Made by a program: the position numbers and the translations under genes
The notes under the pieces: model-generated
Database searches by the model: none
What the model saw: the letters and a program-made list of their open reading frames with translations, nothing else
What the model was told of the DNA's origin: nothing
Origin: Massospora cicadina
Taxonomy: Eukaryota > Entomophthoromycota > Entomophthoromycetes > Entomophthorales > Entomophthoraceae
Assembly: GCA_022478985.1 (NCBI GenBank)
Contig: JAKSZP010017335.1
Coordinates: 58,481 to 122,480, forward strand
Direction: 5' to 3'
Length of the DNA stretch: 64,000 nt
In this document: one piece after another, positions 1-11,701 of the stretch
Position numbering within the stretch: the first letter of the stretch is position 1
How the letters are laid out: every line of letters begins with the position of its first letter

Positions 1-59
1 GATTGATCTATTTTCATTAATCATGACCATTAATTCCGTGGTTTGACAATTTCGTCCTT

Positions 60-400
60 ATATACCAGGGGAAGTTGGTAACTTAAGATGATAATGGTGC
101 TGGATGTGAAATCAATGTTTGCTACAAATTTCCAGGAGGGATTGCATCCTAATTAAGAAGTAACTAGTGGTCATTGTCTAAAACCACCGCAGATGTTATC
201 AGGAACATGCACTCAAAGCGTAAGGGTTGCTCTGAATAGACTCCTATAGCGCAAGTAACAGATGAAAATGTGGTCATGTTATTCTTGTTATAATAAATGT
301 CAAGAATGATTTTAATATTCTTCATGAGTTTATACAATAAGTTGTTGACTGGAGCCCAGTGTCCAGTATTGGTAAGATGCGCATTTTCAGGACAATAAAA
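60..400 (-). pseudogene. Retropepsin (PR) fragment of gypsy element L
   Basis: Decayed Ty3/gypsy aspartic protease read on the minus strand. The active site reads ILDTG, with the DTG codons at about 363-355. About 60 residues further on a short VVLDND stretch (about 188-168) matches the VALDNN stretch of the protease of element C (20.7-21 kb), and the following hydrophobic run ending QLPLVY parallels KVPLVL in C. The fragment lies directly downstream of the L Gag, giving the order Gag-PR. Several stops and frame changes interrupt it, so it is not functional. The window edge cuts L here; whether RT and IN follow beyond position 1 cannot be seen. Confidence 0.6.
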
Positions 401-639
401 TACACTTTCGTCACACTCTTGCTGAAAGGGCTTCTAGTGGTCAATACATCAGTACAGGTTTCTAAAAATGTCTAAGAGCGACATAATTTGTTTTAGCTTT
501 AAAATATGCTCACCAATTAGTTTTAAGGTCTTAAAAATCCATGATCAGCTGCTCTCCTCCTTTAACTGAATTAATGATTCAGGTAGGCTGCTTTGCTTGT
601 GGAAGGTATGTATACTTAAATTTTGGATTCATCTCACAA

Positions 640-3374
640 TGGACAATTAATCAAGCAGGCACAGCACCACACTATCTTCCTAGCACGTGGTATTTTTTAT
701 TGGTCAAATCATCATCCTCTGTTATCTTCAGCCTCAGAGAGGCTATCCACCCATTAAAAGAGTTGGGGTTATCCTCTTTTTTTGGTTCTTCCTTCTTTTC
801 AGCAGCAAGTAATGACAAAATCAGAGAAAGTATCCAGGTTGACAGCAGTAAATGCAGTAGAACTCTCAACAAGGCAAGCACTTAGGAGGTTTGGAACTCT
901 ATTTTCCTTTGGTTTATCGCCCTTATCATTTTTGACATAGATGGCCTTGCTAACTCGATGAGAGGCCGTTCCTTTAGCCTTGTATTCAATTTTACACATC
1001 ACTTCTACGTTAAGTAAAGCTTTCACAAGCGCATCTAGGGACGTCACGCTTTTTACTGCTAGAATCATATGCAGCTTTATGTTGGGATGCAACTACAATG
1101 AGCTCAGCAGAAAAGTTTTTACGGTAGGTAAGTCCATGGTTTCTGTAGTCCACAATTGTTGAGCCTTGAGATAGTAGAAAGTGGATAAGTTTGTTACTGA
1201 TTCATTCTTGACCATTTTCAATGGGAATAACTCTTGCTTCATTTTTGGACTTCTTGTTCACTACCAAACTCTGAAAGTAGGTTATTATTTAGATAATTCT
1301 AAGATATTTCAGGTTGAAGGCTCGCGCTAAGGATCTCATGAGCCTCACAACTCATACACCCTTGCATGTGGCAAGTTTTTTAGTGATTGCTAGCAACATC
1401 CATGCTGTTATCATGCATCTGGAGGAAACCAGAAGTTGTTCCTTCTCCAAGTTTATACATGGTCTTAAGTTACGGTTTGAAATTATAGTATTCTTCTACA
1501 AAGTCAGCATTCATAATGCTTAGTTGTATAGCAATTCTGACCATTTGTGTGAAATTCTGTGAGTGAACCATACAGGTGCTTTTAATCAAGTTACTGGTCA
1601 AGTAGAGGTAGGTTCTGGTATAGGATGCAAATGCGCCTTCAAATAGTTTATACTTTTGTCCATAGCAAATAACATAGTGTCGCGCTGTTCCAAGCTCTCT
1701 ATATTATTCAAAGCGCGTATGTTTTCTCAATTTTACTTTTTGAGGAATAAATTAGTCTCCAGATTCTTAATGGAAGCTTTCAATTTTTCATATAGGTTAA
1801 GGTTCTTTTATAATAGGCATAGAGGCATTTAGTGCTAATCTTTTGGTCTCCTTGACGCGCTCAAGCTAATTATGTAGATCATGCGTTTCTAATTCAAGGG
1901 TATGGAGCCTTAAACAGTTTGTGACTAATTACCTCGCCAAAGCTCAGATGAATCCTCTATGTGATATTATTCCATATCTGCTTCATCATCAAACTGCTCA
2001 TGAGAATTCTCATGATCCTACTAGGGCCTGATGATGCCACCAATGTAACGAGCACCACAGTCAGCTCACTGACCTTAACTCACTTAACACGTAAGGCTGA
2101 CTCACTTCACAGGGGTTCTACTCCACACAGATTAGGCACCAGATAACCTTCATTTTAGATTATAGTCATCCTAATAAAGCAAATTCTCTTCTGATGCTAC
2201 CTGTTGTAGCATCAATCTCTTTGTAAATATGTTCACGCCTAAAGCAAATCCCTTGTTGACACTCTCGGTCATGTTCATAATAAGTTGGCCCTTGGGACTC
2301 AACGGAAGTCAATCCTATCTTTCTTGTCATCTTGGCTCATGATAACCACAATATCTAGTTTTTGTTCAAATAAAGAAGATCAAATACCGGATACTATACT
2401 CTGCTTTATTGCTAATCCCAAAATGCTTACTGGCGATTAGATCACTTAAACCACTATAAGTGAAACAAAAAGGGTAAAATTGAGATTCTGTGGAAATGTT
2501 AACAATTAGAGTAAAAAGTGAAGTATTTTATACTTTTGTTGAAAGATCTAGACTTAATAGTAGTAATTATAAATATTTGGAAATTCTAGTAATATTGGAA
2601 ATTTTCAAAATTCCCCAGTGATGCGGCGTCTGATTGCCACTTTAAATGCTTCTTCCATTTGAGTTAGTTCCTGTATCTGTGAGCTCTTTATTGTGGTAGT
2701 TACCCCTGAACCTGGACGCCTTGGGCCCTTTCTTCTGTCCTTACTTCTGGGTTGTGGGTGCTATATCTTCTCCAGGTATTTCTTAATTTGCCAGATATGA
2801 AGATATGCTTATCAACATCTGGTTCTTAGGATGGCACTCCTTTGATGCACCTAATTTTTTGTTTTATTGACTCATAGAATTAGTTGTTATCCTAATTTGG
2901 TGATACACAAGATAATCTCTATTATTCCTATTGGTTTAATTTGATCAAATCATCATTATATCATCAGTAATATGTAAACACTTTGGCCCACCTAAAGGTA
3001 TAAATTGGGGTCTAATTTCATAGATTACTTAGGTAAAATCATTATCCTATAAATAAATCATTTGTAGCGTTATAAAAAATCTTTCACATGATTTCGCTTT
3101 GGTTGAGGGTACAATTTTAACTTACCTGCATCTATTAAAGGGACTCGTTAAATTCCATCAACAGAAAGTAAGTTGACTGCACTCCACCAGTTTTGGTTTG
3201 AGCTCTGTTTACTACACTGGACAAGGAATGATCCACTGGTATGCTCACATACTCATCTGTGACATTTGGAAATGCCTCTTTAGGTTGACTGAAGATGAAA
3301 AGAACCAAACGCTTGCCCTGTTTCAATATATAATGTATTTTTTGTATAGGTCGACTTAGATTTGAGTGGTGCAC
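640..3374 (-). pseudogene. Gag of gypsy element L (decayed)
   Basis: Degenerate Gag on the minus strand in pieces across all three frames. The N-terminal piece (3374-3135) has a FIF...EAF stretch aligning with the start of the Gag of element C (FIFGEEE). A middle part (about 2850-1300) is charged and helix-like. The C-terminal part carries a CCHC-like zinc knuckle at about 856-812 (C-x2-C-x3-G-Y in place of G-H, then Cys after a stop), followed by a Lys/Glu-rich segment. Gag would package element RNA in cytoplasmic particles. The likeness to C in Gag and PR suggests one lineage. No LTR is visible upstream: K coding sequence starts within about 40 bp of the presumed primer site, so the 5' end looks truncated. 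Confidence 0.6.
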
Positions 3375-3391
3375 ATGATGTGTTACACCAT
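3367..3391 (-). other. Possible primer-binding site of element L
   Basis: On the minus strand a TGGTGTAACACATCATG stretch followed by ACCACTC resembles the primer-site region of element C (TGGTGCTCACTACATGG followed by ACCACCC), and lies a similar short distance before the Gag start. This fits element relatedness, but the match is imperfect and the adjoining LTR is absent, so it is tentative. Confidence 0.3.
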
Positions 3392-3414
3392 ATTAAAACT
3401 GATATTCATTTACT

Positions 3415-5940
3415 AATTTCTTCCCATCCTATCAGATGCTTAACGGCGGATGAAGTTGCTAATAAAGAAATTACTAAGCGGGAGCAACACAGGATGCTAG
3501 CGCCCTCCCAGTGTCCTTGGCCTTCCTAGCTTTGTATAATAAAAAATGGGTTAAGCATGATAATCAATTATAAAGTGCTCAACAACATTTAAAAAGGCTC
3601 TTATTCATTTCTGCGTATTGATGATACAATAAACTTCTTGGGTGCCGCGGAACATTTTCAGCTATTTTTTATTTCTGACTATTAGCAGATTAATAATAAC
3701 AAAAATGAGCAGAAGAAATGCGCTATGATTATGGCCAAGGACCTACCATCCTACTAAGATTTTGTATGGGATGTGCAATGCCCCAAACTTTAAGTGGGCT
3801 ATGAACAGTATATGAGTGATTTAATAACTCTAGCGTCTTATTTTATTTAGATTATATAAAAGTTATTCAAAGAACGTTAACTGAGCATTTGCGCCACATG
3901 AGGAATTTTTTTGCTGCCTTGCAAAGATGATCTGAAAATCAAGCCATTTAATTGTAGCTTTTAAATGCAATTTCAATATTTGTGGGATCTCATCAGTAAC
4001 ATAGCTTATGTCCTCAGCCAGATGTAATAGAAGCTATTGAATGTATCTTACAGCTATGTAGAAAGCGCAATGTCCAGTTTTTCTTTGAAATGATTGTTTA
4101 TTGCTGGTAATTTGTTAACAATTCTAGCAATTTTGGGTGCACTTCTACTTCACCTACTCAAGAATGGGGTTTTTAATGGATTGGATAGTGAACCATCAGC
4201 TGGCCTTTGTTAAAATATGATTTTTCACCCAAGAGCTACTAATATTGTACCTAATTTTTGAAAAACGTATATCCTCAGATAGAAACTACTCTCACTGATG
4301 AAGAAGACATGTTATTAAAATTTGGTTCTGAAGGGATTGAGAACGCTCACGGATTACTGCATTTGGATGTTAGATGTTCATGAAAAGATATATAGTAATT
4401 GAGGAGGAGTGCCTAGAGAAATAAGCATGTAGGCAATTCTGGGTTTATATTTACAGAGTGTACATGTAGAAACTGATCATGCCTCACTTTGTTAGTTAAA
4501 GAATCTGAAGGAGCTGGAAGGGCGTCTGGCCCATTGAGCTTTTAATTCAAGCCTAAGATTTCAAAATTTAGCACTGACATAGCATAAAGCATTAAACCAA
4601 TTCCTTTATCCTAATTGCCCTCTGTGGCCTTAGAGGCCTTTGTGGCTGATAAGTTAATTAATAAAGATGTAAGTCCAAGAATATGACAACAAATTAAAAG
4701 TTTCTTAAGCACTACTTAGGAATCATAAATAGGGACATGGTTGTCAAAAATGGGAATCTTCTTAAAGTTTATTAAAACTAACAATGCTGGATATTTTGCC
4801 CAACAGAGCAAATATATATTATTTTTAGGGTCCACAAGGAGATGAGTATTTACGCTTTAAAAAGATGTTTGAGCTGTTGAAATTATATTAATATCGGAAA
4901 TCAAATAAGTTTTACTTCATGAGACCTTCAGCTGTTGTAAGGAATGTTAAGCTGGATTCTCTAATTGTAAGGCCACCTCCAATCAGTTGGTTAGACATAA
5001 TTTTCCCTAACACGATTTCTATTGAACAAATTGGCCCTTAATCTATAAGTTATGGCCAATTAAAATGTACTATAATGGCCATTGATATCCTTAACAAGTG
5101 GTTGAGGCCAATGTACGTAAAGACCCAGGGGCTACAGCCATGTCTAAGTTTATTCTGGAGTATACTATATACTGCAGGGATGACCACAGTTCTTTTAACA
5201 GACAATGGGACTAACTTTACATCAAATTATTTTAATCTCAACGATAGAATGTATATACAAGGGCTAACTTCTATACCCAAAATCCTGAGACCAATGACAC
5301 TTTAGAGCAAGAAAACAGTGCCCTTGTTAGTATCATACAAAGGTTGATTCTCCAAGATGACTAGTTATAATCAATTCTTGCCTTTGCAATATTTATAATA
5401 TGTACTTTCACTCTTCTTTGAGGAAACTCAAATTCCAGTTAATTTATTTAAAGCATCCTGAGTTTCCCATAATTTTATTCTTTTTTGTCAATGAAGAGAA
5501 TATGAGTTCCACTAAATATCTGGACAAGCTAACGCAGACTTTCTCAGCTGAAGAATGGATCATATTCTATTTTACTGTCTCAGAAAATAAGGTCATTGCA
5601 ATGCAATAACAAAGACTGGAAGCCTTAAACAACTTTTCTGTAGTGGAGCTGGTTAGATGCCAATATATAATCTTGGGATTTGGATGGACTAGAGAACAGG
5701 AGCTCATTAAAAATTTCATTTGAGATCACAAAGTGAGAATCTATCGATTTTACAATTTGAAGGATCTTATTAGAGGTCACCTTATTCACTGAGTGCTTGA
5801 TAAGCTCTGAAGAAGTGCCAGCAGAGTTCTGGCCTAATGGCCCCTACTTCTCAAAGATCTAGATGACCCCACTCTTCTTTGTACCATGATGTTTGGTCAA
5901 GTGTGGAGATGTTACAATAGATATGTCAAACCATTTGTTT
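3415..5940 (+). pseudogene. Pol (RT-RNase H-integrase) of gypsy element K
   Basis: Decayed Ty3/gypsy polyprotein. RT begins near 3420 (a CPW motif in the position of SPWAS, then INYKVLN for the DYRxLN motif, a RIDD stretch and a degenerate PFGL region near 3780). RNase H is recognised at about 4465-4600 by ETDHAS followed by LKNLKELEGRLAH. IN follows from about 4900; its catalytic part at 5075-5230 reads MAIDILNKW and then TDNGTNFTS, giving the first and second catalytic Asp. Many stops and frame changes are present. No LTR was found: the left end abuts L and the right end is interrupted by retroposon R1 at 5955. Wording of RNase H and IN is closest to element E at the right end of the window. 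Confidence 0.7.
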
Positions 5941-5954
5941 ATAAATTAAAAAAC

Positions 5955-7798
5955 TTTTTAGCACTAGTGGTGCCCAACCCAAAAGGGGGAGCCACCACGC
6001 ATCTTTATTCGCAAATGGGCCAAACAAAGGGATTATCATAAATTAAAAAATTCCTAATATAGCCCCAAGGTTATCAGCCTAGGAAGCCATATCAGATGGC
6101 GAGGAGGCTTTGAGGAAGCGTTTATCTGGCGCCCGCTTTAGCTGGCGGACTATGGCAGACAGCATTGGGGTGGGAGCATCAGCGACATGAGGTATAATGA
6201 GGTATAATTGTGGGTTTTCTTCATTAATGAGGCTGGCAGTGTCCATCGCCTCTATGTATTGAGCAAGTTGATGCTCAGCAAAATTGATGAGAGCTGGCAC
6301 ACAAGTAAATGACTTGATAAGCCGTTGGGTTTGGGGATATCTGGGGTCAAAAAGAGAATATTTTGCTGCATTGATGCAAGCATGGCTCGCACCAAAAGCA
6401 AGCTCCTCAATTTCATACTTTGCATCTTCCTCAAAATTATGAGGAAAATTAAGGGATAGGAATACCCTCAACAAGGGGCTCCATTGCCCCATGGAGTTGC
6501 TGGCGGAGGAGGGTGTTGACTGTGGAAGCTGCAGCTGCAACTGCTATATCATTGATTTTTTATAAATGGAAAACCATTTTTTGGACAAAAATGGCGGGAA
6601 TGCAATTCAGGAGGGTCAACAAAAAACTCCTCCAAAGTAAAATCAGGTTTCACATGGCATGGCCATCCATCCTCCTCAAACAAATTTGAGAGCCTTTAAT
6701 GGATTGGATTTGGCCAGCGCTGGGCCAGCCACCAGAATTGGGGCTGTGGCTGGAGCTGATTGGCCATGTGCTGTCAACCATGGCAGCCCAGCTGAAACTG
6801 GTTCAGCCATTGACTCAGGATTCCATAATCTAGTCAAATTTTGCAAAATTTTAAAATTATTCCAAATTTTGATTGAGTGCTGCTTTTGAAGCAGCACCAT
6901 AATTCCCCGATGTTGGGAGCAGGAGGATCAAGCCCCATTTGAAAAATTGGGGTGAGGCAGCCACCAGGGCGGCACCTGAGCCCTGAGCGGTGGATGCAGC
7001 AACTGTGGGGCACTTGCACTTTGAATGGTCAAGCTCAAAGCATAAGGGGCAAAAGTGAAGCCATTTTTGATGTGTGCCCAGAATGGGTGATCAGGTGTGG
7101 ATCTGATCATAGTGCGGGGGGGAATCACGAGGTGAGAGTCATGATGAAATGGGTGTATCATTGCAAAGGCGCAAGGCCCTGCTAACCAATCTGCCCCATT
7201 GAGACCACAAACTGCAACATGGGGTCTGCACCATAAATGGCCAAACCCTCTGTGAGCTCATGGCGGAGGCGTTCAGGGGAAAGGAAAGAGGGCAACCTGG
7301 CGAACTGGACCACCAAAGTGGCCTCATCTGGGAGCTGGGTGCAAATGGTGGTAATAGGAATTTTTTATAAATGATTTACAGCTTGGCTGCTGCCACTGCA
7401 TTGGCTTCTGAACAGAAGCTGAGGTCAAAATACCCCTTAAAGGGGCAGAAGTCAATAAAACTGTGGGATTGAAAACTGCCATGGACATATTGATGATGGC
7501 TGCGCTTGCATATGGGAAAAGAAACCCATATTCACCACAGAGGCTGAAACACAAATTGCTCCATGGAAGCACCAAAGGGCTCTGGAGCACCGCCTGAGAG
7601 CTTGCGAGGTGGTGGGCCAAGTCCTGAGGGGGACATAACGCCTGGTAGCATGGGGAGGGCTAGCAGAGCCAGCCTGGGCGCGCTTTGGCAGCAGCTGAAA
7701 GACACCAGGTGGCGGCGCACCACCACCCCAAGATGGGACAGCAGGCGTCAATTGCATTGACATCCGTAAATTTTGGCTCAATAAAGAAGTTATTTTTT
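5955..7798 (-). mobile_element. R1: longest copy of the poly(A)-ended retroposon family R
   Basis: Minus-strand insertion ending, in its own sense, in GGGTTGGGCACCACTAGTGC then TAAAAA (plus-strand left edge at 5955). The same 3' end recurs at 34.1 kb (R2), 53.9 kb (R3), 58.4 kb (R4) and 62.1 kb (R5). R1 is clearly more GC-rich than its surroundings. An AATAAA lies roughly 55 nt before the terminal A-run. No LTRs or terminal inverted repeats are visible. The 5' end is placed near 7798, where GC-rich coding-like sequence stops; low-complexity AT runs at both ends could be a target duplication but are not convincing. R1 lies at the end of element K. The 3' edge is firm; the 5' edge is an estimate. 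Confidence 0.6.
6079..7781 (-). pseudogene. Unrecognised degenerate ORF of retroposon R1 (about 560 codons)
   Basis: GC-rich, coding-like sequence on the minus strand in several frames. It starts near an ATG at 7781 or 7763, continues with a Pro/Gly-rich segment and a readable block at about 7330-7190 (LPDEATLVVQFARL, then LSPERLRHELTEGL). It ends with an open C-terminal stretch of about 150 codons (6540-6079) containing EEDAKYEIEELAFGA, FAEHQLAQYIEAMDTAS and a terminal SSPSDMAS before the stop. The last 40-100 codons and the stop are shared by R2, R3 and R4. I see no reverse transcriptase, endonuclease, zinc knuckle or transposase motif and do not recognise the family. A Gag-like or nucleic-acid-binding first ORF of a non-LTR or DIRS-type element, or a retrocopied gene, are possibilities only. 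Confidence 0.5.
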
Positions 7799-8559
7799 GT
7801 ATTTTTTAAAAAATCTGAATTTTGCTTCGATTTGGGTATCAAAGCTTTATACATTAAAGACTTGATTTTTTATAACAAATATCTATATAAAGGGGGCAAA
7901 TGGTTGTTATAGTTTCTTGCCTCACAGGCTTTAGTTTTATAGTTTACTGTCAAAGTTGTTTTGATTATTATGGTAAAAGCTGTGGCACCTTTGTTTATTT
8001 TTATTTATAATAACAAATTTGAATCCTTAATCCATGCTGGTGCAACCTTTACGTCCTTAATTTTCTGATTAATTTGGGACTTGGGTTAATTTTCATATTA
8101 TATAATATAATAGATTAATCTTGATATACTACATTGCCCTACTCTGGCGTACATAAATGGTAATAGGGTCCTATTCTCACTGTAGCAATCCTCCAGTATC
8201 TTAATTTCAATTGGAATATTGCTATTATTATGGAAGTCCCTGAGCTAAAGAATTTATTTATAGCTTAATTTAGATATCAAGCCTTTATTTTATCATTATT
8301 AAGTGCTGCTTAGTAGCCACAATATGCATCAGTAAGGACTCTGGAAACAAGAAAAGCATATCTAAGTGGGATTAACTCTAGGAAGATAACTTCTTATGTA
8401 GCCTGAATGAGGCCTACAATACAAAAATATTTTACCAAGCTGAGGAGCCATAGTAAGTATTTGATAAAATGGTGTGATAATTTTTTTGTCAATTATAACC
8501 CTATTTCTTAAATAAGACATTTTGTTGAGAAGGTTTTACTAAGGGTACTATCATTAAAA
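7799..8559. other. AT-rich gap with a weak protease-like motif
   Basis: Mostly AT-rich sequence without a sustained frame. On the plus strand near 8010-8090 a short stretch reads SLIHAGATFTSLIF, which resembles the ALIDSGATFSFIS active-site region of gypsy retropepsins with the catalytic Asp replaced. No following RT was found on this strand before element N sequence begins, so the fragment cannot be assigned to an element. It may be chance. Confidence 0.25.
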
Positions 8560-9133
8560 CGTACCTTGTATTTTTGTGTGTTGATGTTCTTTGTACCCAA
8601 AGTCTGACGCCCACAAACCGATTTAAAGATACTTGTGGATCATCCAATGAATGGGTAGAACTAAGTGTAAGAAATCCTTGTTAGGTGCTGGTATTAGGAA
8701 ATGGTCCATTTTAATTGCAATTAAACTTCCTACATGGGGCTTTGAGGTAAAGGTTCTTTTATTCCACCATCATTAAGTCCCCTACTTAGTATGTGGGGGC
8801 TGCACAGCTTTCTTGCCAGCAAACCGCTTGGCCTTATTAGTTTATCTGGTAAATTGTTTCTGAGCTTGTTCATTTACATTCTAAATATGCGCTGCAAAAT
8901 TTTCTACTGTTAATAGTGCTGCATATCCAGATCCTATGGAGAAGGCGGGGTGCACCCTACGTTGGCGTACATTGGCGAAATCCCTGTTAATAAGTGTCAA
9001 ATCTAATTTCACAAACACTTATTTAAGGGGATAACGGCTGCTTATGTGCCTTAGGATGCAATAATATAGCATCACAGGTACTGCTATAATAGACTATTTT
9101 GAAAATTTAGTTCAAATAGTAGATTGATGGTGG
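8560..9133 (-). pseudogene. C-terminal half of integrase of element N
   Basis: Minus-strand reading from 9133 downward gives the downstream half of a gypsy integrase: an HPAF...GYAAL stretch, then NVNEQAQKQFTR and NKAKRFAGKKAVQ, matching the AQxxYKxxADKxR region before the GPY/F module, then a WNKRTFTSKPHVG and LVLPIHWMIHKYL region matching the KLxLPxxxxIHPVFHVSLL end. The catalytic half of the same protein lies on the far side of element A at 28.5-28.9 kb on the same strand, so A split this gene. Stops occur. I do not see a clear chromodomain after it. Confidence 0.55.
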
Positions 9134-10306
9134 TGTCATAGAAGATAACACGAGGCTTCTGTAGAGTAATTCCTCGCCCTCTGAAAGAAACCCCAAAATT
9201 ACACCAACCCCTCAAAATTTAGATTTACAAGTTTGAGTCTCGGATAAGGAAAAATGAACCCCTATTATAAACAAAAAGCCTTTATGAAGTTTATTAGCTA
9301 TTTGGGATGGCTTCATGCGCAATAATTTGATACCCATTAACCAAATAATTTTACAGTATGAAATAACTACGCCACCACAGCAAAGAATATGAAAATTACC
9401 CTCTTTATACCTTTGTGGTTCCAAATTAAAATATAATTGACCTTGATGGAGAGATGATCAAAATATTAGGTTAGGACCATCTAATGCCAAAAAAGAGAGA
9501 TGATCAAAATAGTCACCCAACTGAATTGATTGAACCTTCCGTTATAATATCATCCAAAAAGGCAATCAACCAATTTAAAGATAAATTGAAATTTTAAAGC
9601 AAGGCACATTTAAATATAGCGCCAATGATTAAATTACAAATAGAGCAGCATAATATTATATCTTAAAAGAATTAAGTATCAGATAAAGTACTGCTGCTCC
9701 AGACCCAGAAGCGGATATAGAACAAAAGGCCACCAAGAATTCTGGTTAATGGACGTCCACCATGAGATATAGCTCATCCATTTTATTATTTACAAAATGG
9801 ATGCCGCCACTAAGATGGAAACCAAGAAGAGACTACTATGGGTTTGTAAAGCCCCTTTAATATTTTAATCTTCAATCAAAAAGCCATTATTCTACATTTA
9901 TTCTATCTCTATTATAGAAAACTATAATGATACTCATATTCTATTCTAAGTAAAACCTATAACTCAGAATTATTGTTTAATTTTTGGTTTACACTAAAGC
10001 TGGGTTTTAAATAAAGATTGCTAGTAACACATCTGGGATCTAAAGAAGAGACTCGTTTAAGAGAACACCTTGGGTTACAGAGAACGCCAGTAAAGCTTTT
10101 TGGTCAAGGTTCCTATTTAGTATTGTGTTAGGGCAAAATATAATCTCTTATTTAATAGTGTCAAGCAGAATACTTCCAGCAGAGAGAGATAAAATTTCAA
10201 ATGAGTAAGTAATGCTACATCAGATAGCATCAGAAGGATATCTACACATCATTTTTATTGACATGTTCCATTAGATGGTTTCCTGGTGTCTAATCTGTGT
10301 GGAACA
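9134..10306 (+). repeat. 5' LTR of element A
   Basis: Begins near TGTCATAGAAGATAACAC and ends near GTGTCTAATCTGTGTGGAACA. It aligns in order with the right flank at 26.3-28.4 kb: the GCGCAATAATTTGATACCCA block, the GGATGCCGCCAC block (GGGTGCCGCCAC on the right), a TAAAGAAGA block and a TTTCCTGGTGTCTAAT block near the end. The pair is strongly diverged, so this is an old copy. Confidence 0.6.
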
Positions 10307-11696
10307 AAGAAGATCCAAAGCAAGCCAGAAAACCAAATCAAGCAATTAAAGACAAATTTGCTGACTGTGATGCTCATTACAAGGTTAACACCACTAGATC
10401 AGAGTGAATAAAGTGAGATAATCAATAACAATTTGATAATGAAGATATGGAGGCCTATCACGAAGAAAAGTTCCTTTGAACTTATGGCGAGAGATTAGGA
10501 AAACATCCTTTCAAGTTACTGAAATCAGCGGTAGAAAATCAGATTTAAAATACCAGATTGAGCGTGTTTATGAGACCTCTAGTTGAGCACATTAACGCCA
10601 TATCATTTGTGATTAGTCCTTCTTCTGTAAATTAGAATTACTACACCCTAAAGAGATTAAAGACAGAATTGTCTTTCTTATAATAAAAATTGAATGAATG
10701 TACACACCTTGAACAGACATTGAGATTATTAAGAACAAAAAGATTAAGTTGTGAAACATGAATAAGAATTTAATTGAGTTGAAAGCTAAACTGCTAGTTG
10801 TACTGACCTTACTTATTAAAACCAGTTACTTGGTTAGAGATATCAATCTTGGCTACTGTATTGAATGTCATGCCAACACTCATAATTCACGCTGACCTCA
10901 TTGAATAGGAACCAAACTTTAAGCCTTACTTTAAGACAATTTTATCCTAATGAGGGAACCATGAAGTTTTTCTACAGATGTATGAAAAGAGTATGGATGT
11001 CGTGAGTGATTGCCAGAAAACATATAACGTAGAAGGATGAATATTTCATGAGGCTCAAGAGATTCTCAGTGCAAGTTTACGCCCTGGATTATCAATTATG
11101 TTAAGTGAAGATATGCTCCTGTCAGAATTTAGACGTGATCCTGAAGTCCAGGACATAAAAAAGACTACTTGCTCAGGAAGATGGGGAAGAGAAAGTCAGT
11201 AACTAATTATGCTGCATGATATTACCTAAAGGTTTTACAATTATGGACAATAGGAATTATGGATCTACTGACTGCAAAAACTGTACTACTATTAATTTCC
11301 CTAAAGATGGATCTCACCTTAAAGCTGACATGAACTTTGTAATATTAGCCACAATGTCACTGAAGGCCATCAAGGAGAGCTTACTCAAAGTTCAAGGAAC
11401 TTAAAGATGAATTACATGGATCCAGGACACCTTCTCAACAAACGAACATGGTTTTCTACGTTTCATGACAAGAGTGTAAACCTAGTGATAAGACTAAAAA
11501 GCAAGTTGAACGTCATCATTGGAGAGAATTTACCCAAAACAACTGCCATAAGTTTTACACTTTTAAAGCTCTTGTTCATTGAAATTTAATGAAAAGAAGG
11601 ATGTACTCCCTACCAAAAATGCCATCAGTGCAGTGAACTGAGTGTATATATACACTAAAGGGTCTTATGACCTTAAAGATAGATGTAGTTAGTTAG
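10307..11696 (+). pseudogene. Probable Gag region of element A
   Basis: Position after the 5' LTR and before the PR of element A makes this the Gag region. Frames are short; the best is 11216-11589, with a Cys-x2-Cys (CKNC) near 11266-11280 that could be the remnant of a CCHC knuckle, followed by Lys-rich sequence. I see no other Gag signature, so the call rests mainly on position. The target duplication of element B (GATAC, 11697-11701) ends it. Confidence 0.4.
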
Positions 11697-11701
11697 GATA
11701 C

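Noticed and set aside
6659..7760. Several plus-strand ORFs over R1
   Set aside because: They overlap the GC-rich minus-strand coding-like sequence, where stops are rare on both strands; only the minus frame and its stop are shared by other R copies.
7990..8100. Plus-strand protease of a further gypsy element
   Set aside because: Only one weak motif with the catalytic Asp missing and no following RT on this strand; kept as a low-confidence note only.
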